DNA from: UBA4735 sp036569845 | Lineage (GTDB): Bacteria; Chloroflexota; Limnocylindria; P2-11E | Length of the DNA stretch: 15,412 nt | Direction: 5' to 3' | Assembly (NCBI GenBank): GCA_036569845.1 | Contig: DATCPY010000127.1 | Coordinates: forward strand, 1-15,412 | In this document: positions 13,052 to 15,412 of the stretch, one piece after another | Numbering within the stretch: the first letter of the stretch is position 1 | Layout of the letters: every line of letters begins with the position of its first letter | The notes under the pieces: model-generated | The model's input: the letters and a program-made list of their open reading frames with translations, nothing else | Told to the model about the DNA's origin: nothing | The model's database searches: none | Program-made: the position numbers and the translations under genes

Positions 13052-14049
13052 CCCGGGCCGCACCGGCGATCGCGATCCTCGCCGCGGTGCTCCCCCTGAG
13101 CATCGCCGTAGGGATCCTCGTCGGCGCGGTCCCCCTCGCGCCCACTGACGTGCTCGGTGCGCTCCTCGGTGGCGGCGATCCCGTGACCGGCGTCATCATC
13201 CGCGACCTGCGCCTGCCCCGCGTGCTCGCGGCGGCCCTGGTCGGCGGCGCGCTCGCCGTCGCTGGCACGCTGCTGCAGGGTTTGTTCCGCAACCCGCTCG
13301 CCGACCCGTACGTCACCGGCACGTCCGCGGGCGCCGCGCTCGGCGCGGTCGGCGTCATCGCGCTCGGCAGCGACATCAGCGCGACCGTCGTGCCGCTCGC
13401 GGCATTCGCCGGGGCGCTCGCGAGCGCGCTCGGCGTGTGGCAGCTCGCGCGGCTGGGCGGCCGCACCACGGTCCTCACCGTCCTGCTCGCCGGGATCATC
13501 CTCACCTCGTTCGCGAGCGCGCTCGTCACGCTCCTGCTGTTCGCGAGCGATCGCCTCTCGCTCCGGCTGCGCGCAGTGCTCGACATCCTGAGCGGCGGCG
13601 TCGCGGTGCGCGCGACGAGCGAGCTCGTCATCGCGGCCGTTGTCGTCGCGCTCGGCCTCGGGCTCGCGCTCGTGCTCGGCCGGCGGATCGACGCGTTCGT
13701 GTTCGGCGAGGAGACCGCCGCGACGCTCGGCGTCGACCCCGAGCGCACGACGATCGCGGTCATCGGCGCGGCCGCGCTGCTCACAGGAGCTGCGGTCGCG
13801 CTCGCCGGGCTCGTCGGGTTCGTCGGCCTCGTGATCCCGCACGCGCTCCGGCCGATCGTCGGCGCGACGCACCGCACGCTCGCGGTCGCGAGCTTCCTCG
13901 GCGGCGCGAGCGCCCTCGTGCTCGCGGATGTGGTGGCGCGCAGCGTCTTCTCGCCCGCCGAGTTGCCCGTCGGCGTCGTGACCGGGCTCGTCGGCGCGCC
14001 GTTCTTTCTCGTGCTCCTCGTGCGCGCGCGCCGCCGGGAGGTCGCGTGA
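13048..14049 (+). CDS. btuC: Vitamin B12 ABC transporter, permease
   Basis: A 333-aa FecCD/BtuC-family permease with about ten hydrophobic helices. Diagnostic family segments are RDLRLPRVLAAALVGGALA (52-70), AGTLLQGLFRNPLADPYVTG (72-91) followed by TSAGAALGA, and near the C terminus GLVGFVGLVIPHALRPIVGA, the ATPase-contacting coupling region. The GTG start overlaps the btuF stop by 4 nt, and the stop overlaps the btuD start by 4 nt. Sequence alone cannot separate B12 from siderophore or heme permeases; the riboswitch decides in favour of B12. Confidence 0.93.
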   Translation: MTRAAPAIAILAAVLPLSIAVGILVGAVPLAPTDVLGALLGGGDPVTGVIIRDLRLPRVLAAALVGGALAVAGTLLQGLFRNPLADPYVTGTSAGAALGAVGVIALGSDISATVVPLAAFAGALASALGVWQLARLGGRTTVLTVLLAGIILTSFASALVTLLLFASDRLSLRLRAVLDILSGGVAVRATSELVIAAVVVALGLGLALVLGRRIDAFVFGEETAATLGVDPERTTIAVIGAAALLTGAAVALAGLVGFVGLVIPHALRPIVGATHRTLAVASFLGGASALVLADVVARSVFSPAELPVGVVTGLVGAPFFLVLLVRARRREVA

Positions 14050-14810
14050 CCGCGCTCATCGCGCGTGCGCTCTCCGCGGGATACGGCACGCGCGCGGTGC
14101 TGCGCGACGTCGACCTCGCGCTGGAGCCGGGGACGCTCGTCGCGCTCGTCGGTCCGAACGGGGCGGGGAAGTCGACGCTGCTGCGCGCGCTCGCGGGCCT
14201 CATCCGGCCGACCGCCGGCGCCGTCACGCTCGACGGCGTCGATGTCGCGACCCTGTCACGGGCGACGCTCGCCGCGCGCATCGCCGTCGTGCCGCAGACC
14301 TTCGACACGCTCTTCCCATTCACGGTGCGCGAGATCGTCGCGCTCGGCCGCACTGCACGGCTTGGGCTCTTCGCCCGGCCGACCGCTCACGATGCCGCGG
14401 CCGTCGCGCGGGCGATCGCGGCGCAGGATCTCGCTGGGCTCGTCGATCGCCGGCTCGATGCGCTGTCCGGTGGCGAGCGCCAGCGCGTGGTGCTCGCGAT
14501 GGCCCTCGCGCAGGAGGCGGACATCCTGCTCCTCGACGAGCCGACCGCACACCTCGACCCGGCACATCAGATCGGCATCGTCCGGCGTGCCGCCGAGCTC
14601 GCACGCGACCGCGGCGTCATCGCGCTCGCGGTGCTGCACGATCTGAATCTCGCGGCGCTCGCCGATCGCGTCGTCGTCATGGACGCCGGTCGCATCGTCA
14701 GTGATGGGGCGCCCGAAGCGGCCCTCGACGCGGCGCTGGTGAGCCGGGTCTTCGGCCCCGGATTAGCGGTCGCTCAAGTGAGCGGACGGACGGTCATCCT
14801 GCCGCGCTGA
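14046..14810 (+). CDS. btuD: Vitamin B12 ABC transporter, ATP-binding protein
   Basis: A 254-aa ABC ATPase powering the BtuCD-F importer. Walker A GPNGAGKST (36-44), Q-loop VVPQTF (81-86, Gln84), signature LSGGERQR (140-147), Walker B ILLLDEPTAHLD (160-171) and the H-loop His198 in VLHDLNLAA are all intact, so it should be active. The spacing and DLNLA sequence match the FecE/BtuD subfamily. The GTG start at 14046 overlaps the permease stop (GTGA); the long open frame to 13437 is a shadow of btuC. It is the last gene of the operon; no hairpin with T-tract follows. Confidence 0.95.
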   Translation: MTALIARALSAGYGTRAVLRDVDLALEPGTLVALVGPNGAGKSTLLRALAGLIRPTAGAVTLDGVDVATLSRATLAARIAVVPQTFDTLFPFTVREIVALGRTARLGLFARPTAHDAAAVARAIAAQDLAGLVDRRLDALSGGERQRVVLAMALAQEADILLLDEPTAHLDPAHQIGIVRRAAELARDRGVIALAVLHDLNLAALADRVVVMDAGRIVSDGAPEAALDAALVSRVFGPGLAVAQVSGRTVILPR

Positions 14811-14824
14811 GACCGAGCGATGTG

Positions 14825-14852
14825 TTGACCAGCGACAGGTGGTCGGTAGCAT
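14825..14852 (+). promoter_or_regulatory. Sigma70-type promoter of the secreted protein gene
   Basis: TTGACC (14825-14830, 5 of 6 -35 bases) and TAGCAT (14847-14852, 4 of 6 -10 bases) are separated by 16 nt. Transcription would begin near 14859, giving a leader of about 60 nt. This is the best matching -35/-10 pair in the window. Confidence 0.6.
14827..14844. repeat. Inverted repeat between -35 and -10, possible operator
   Basis: GACCA (14827-14831) and TGGTC (14840-14844) are perfect arms with an 8-nt centre, placed over the -35 box and the spacer. The position suits a repressor site; the regulator is unknown. Confidence 0.4.
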
Positions 14853-14853
14853 C

Positions 14854-14878
14854 ACAACGAACGGGTAACAGACGTTGT
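14854..14878 (+). repeat. Leader inverted repeat near the transcription start
   Basis: ACAACG (14854-14859) and CGTTGT (14873-14878) are perfect 6-bp arms with a 13-nt loop, starting at the predicted transcription start. It may fold at the 5' end of the mRNA as a stabilising stem, or be a second operator. No T-run follows, so it is not a clear terminator for btuD. Confidence 0.4.
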
Positions 14879-14920
14879 CCCTAGTAGCGCCACGATCAAG
14901 AGGAGAGGGCAAGGACGAGG

Positions 14921-15412
14921 GTGTTCCGCAAGGTCTGCATCGCCGCGATCGCCGTTGCCCTGATCTGGGCTCCTGGGTCTCTGCTTGCCACACGGGCAGC
15001 CGAGCTCGAGCCGGGCACGATCGCCTCGCCGGCCCTTCCACCCGCGCCGGGATTCCCGCAGCTCACCTGCACCGACAGCGTCGCCGCCGGGATCGCGCCT
15101 GTTGCAGCGGTCACCGGCCTCACCGGCGCGCATGCCGCGCTCTACGCCCGGTCTGGTTTTCCGACCCTCTGCCCCGGGAGCGCGACGACGGTCACGATCG
15201 CATTCCTCAACACGGGCTCGCTCGGCTGGTATGGCAACGCCGCGCTCGGCACCTGGGGTCCCGAGCCGGGACAGGATCGCGCGAGCGCGCTCGGCGGCGA
15301 TGGAAGCGCCGGGTCGCCCGCGACGAGCTGGTCGCACGCGAACCGTCCGGCCGTCCAAACGACGCCCTACGTCGGTCCGGGCCAGGTCATGTGGTTCCAG
15401 TTCAGTGTCCAA
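14921..15412 (+). CDS. Secreted protein with Ig-like surface module, partial (runs off right edge)
   Basis: Open from a GTG at 14921 to the window end (164 codons, no stop). AAGGA 5 nt upstream, and AGGAGAGG further up, serve as ribosome binding site. Residues 1-27 form a Sec signal peptide (charged FRK, hydrophobic CIAAIAVALIWAPGSLLA, then TRA-A). The mature part includes Cys50 and Cys84, then a beta-sandwich-like module: TVTIAFLNTGSLGWYGN (90-106), ALGTWGPEPGQDRAS, a W/NRPAV segment (137-145) and YVGPGQVMWFQFSVQ (150-164). The NTGxxxW, LGTW, DR, NR and V-PG-x-F pattern resembles a repeated Ig-like module of cell-surface and peptidoglycan-acting proteins in Chloroflexota and Actinobacteria, from memory. 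What lies C-terminal is unknown. It has its own promoter, separate from the B12 operon. Confidence 0.82.
   Translation, partial: MFRKVCIAAIAVALIWAPGSLLATRAAELEPGTIASPALPPAPGFPQLTCTDSVAAGIAPVAAVTGLTGAHAALYARSGFPTLCPGSATTVTIAFLNTGSLGWYGNAALGTWGPEPGQDRASALGGDGSAGSPATSWSHANRPAVQTTPYVGPGQVMWFQFSVQ

Noticed and set aside
13015..13872. Minus-strand open frames opposite btuC
   Set aside because: Extremely Arg/Glu/Asp-rich, a mirror of hydrophobic permease codons.
14854..14878. Hairpin as rho-independent terminator of the btuFCD operon
   Set aside because: No T-run follows the stem, and it sits at the predicted transcription start of the next gene.
1..15412. CRISPR array, tRNA, rRNA, insertion sequence, prophage or known defence genes
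   Set aside because: No regularly spaced repeats, no tRNA-like CCA/T-arm patterns, no transposase, integrase or recognised defence domains were found on either strand.

Overview
This 15.4 kb window comes from a GC-rich bacterium (roughly 70% by eye). Short-leader or leaderless starts, GTG starts and four-base gene overlaps are common. The mix of a HemA-HemL heme route with HemQ, small Cys-rich proteins and a secreted Ig-like surface protein fits Chloroflexota (Limnocylindria-like) or a neighbouring high-GC phylum. That placement is an inference from general protein character, not from a marker gene.

Region 1 (1-6760, minus strand) is an almost complete heme operon read right to left: hemA, hemC, hemD, hemB, hemL, hemQ, hemE and the first 22 codons of hemH, which runs off the left edge. 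Every junction overlaps by 4-20 nt. The set takes glutamyl-tRNA to coproporphyrinogen III. HemQ together with a ferrochelatase indicates the coproporphyrin-dependent branch; the oxidase step (HemY/CgoX) is not in the window.

Region 2 (6846-7894, minus strand) is a three-gene overlapping cluster: a 70-aa unknown protein, a 64-aa protein with nine cysteines, and a Dph6-like PP-loop ATPase. It lies 85 bp upstream of hemA in the same direction.

Region 3 (7912-11966) starts with a divergently transcribed BtuF-like cobalamin-binding protein without a signal peptide. A membrane sensor kinase with a degenerate ATPase domain follows, then a MOSC-domain protein on the minus strand, a PaiB-like FMN-binding protein coupled to a membrane protein, and an 89-aa SWIM zinc-finger protein.

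Region 4 (11985-14810) is a cobalamin riboswitch followed by a BtuF-BtuC-BtuD vitamin B12 ABC importer, each gene overlapping the next by GTGA. Region 5 (14811-15412) has a good sigma70-type promoter, a structured leader and the start of a secreted protein that runs off the right edge.

The theme is tetrapyrroles: heme is made de novo, while B12 appears to be imported under riboswitch control, with a second BtuF-like protein near the heme genes. I saw no known defence system, mobile element, CRISPR array, tRNA or rRNA. The least explained features are the shared TAnnnT-N6-start promoter pattern, the three-gene unknown/Cys-rich/PP-loop cluster between heme and B12 genes, the kinase lacking an ATP site, and the compact riboswitch with competing 3' hairpins. 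No stretch over 300 bases lacks a gene.
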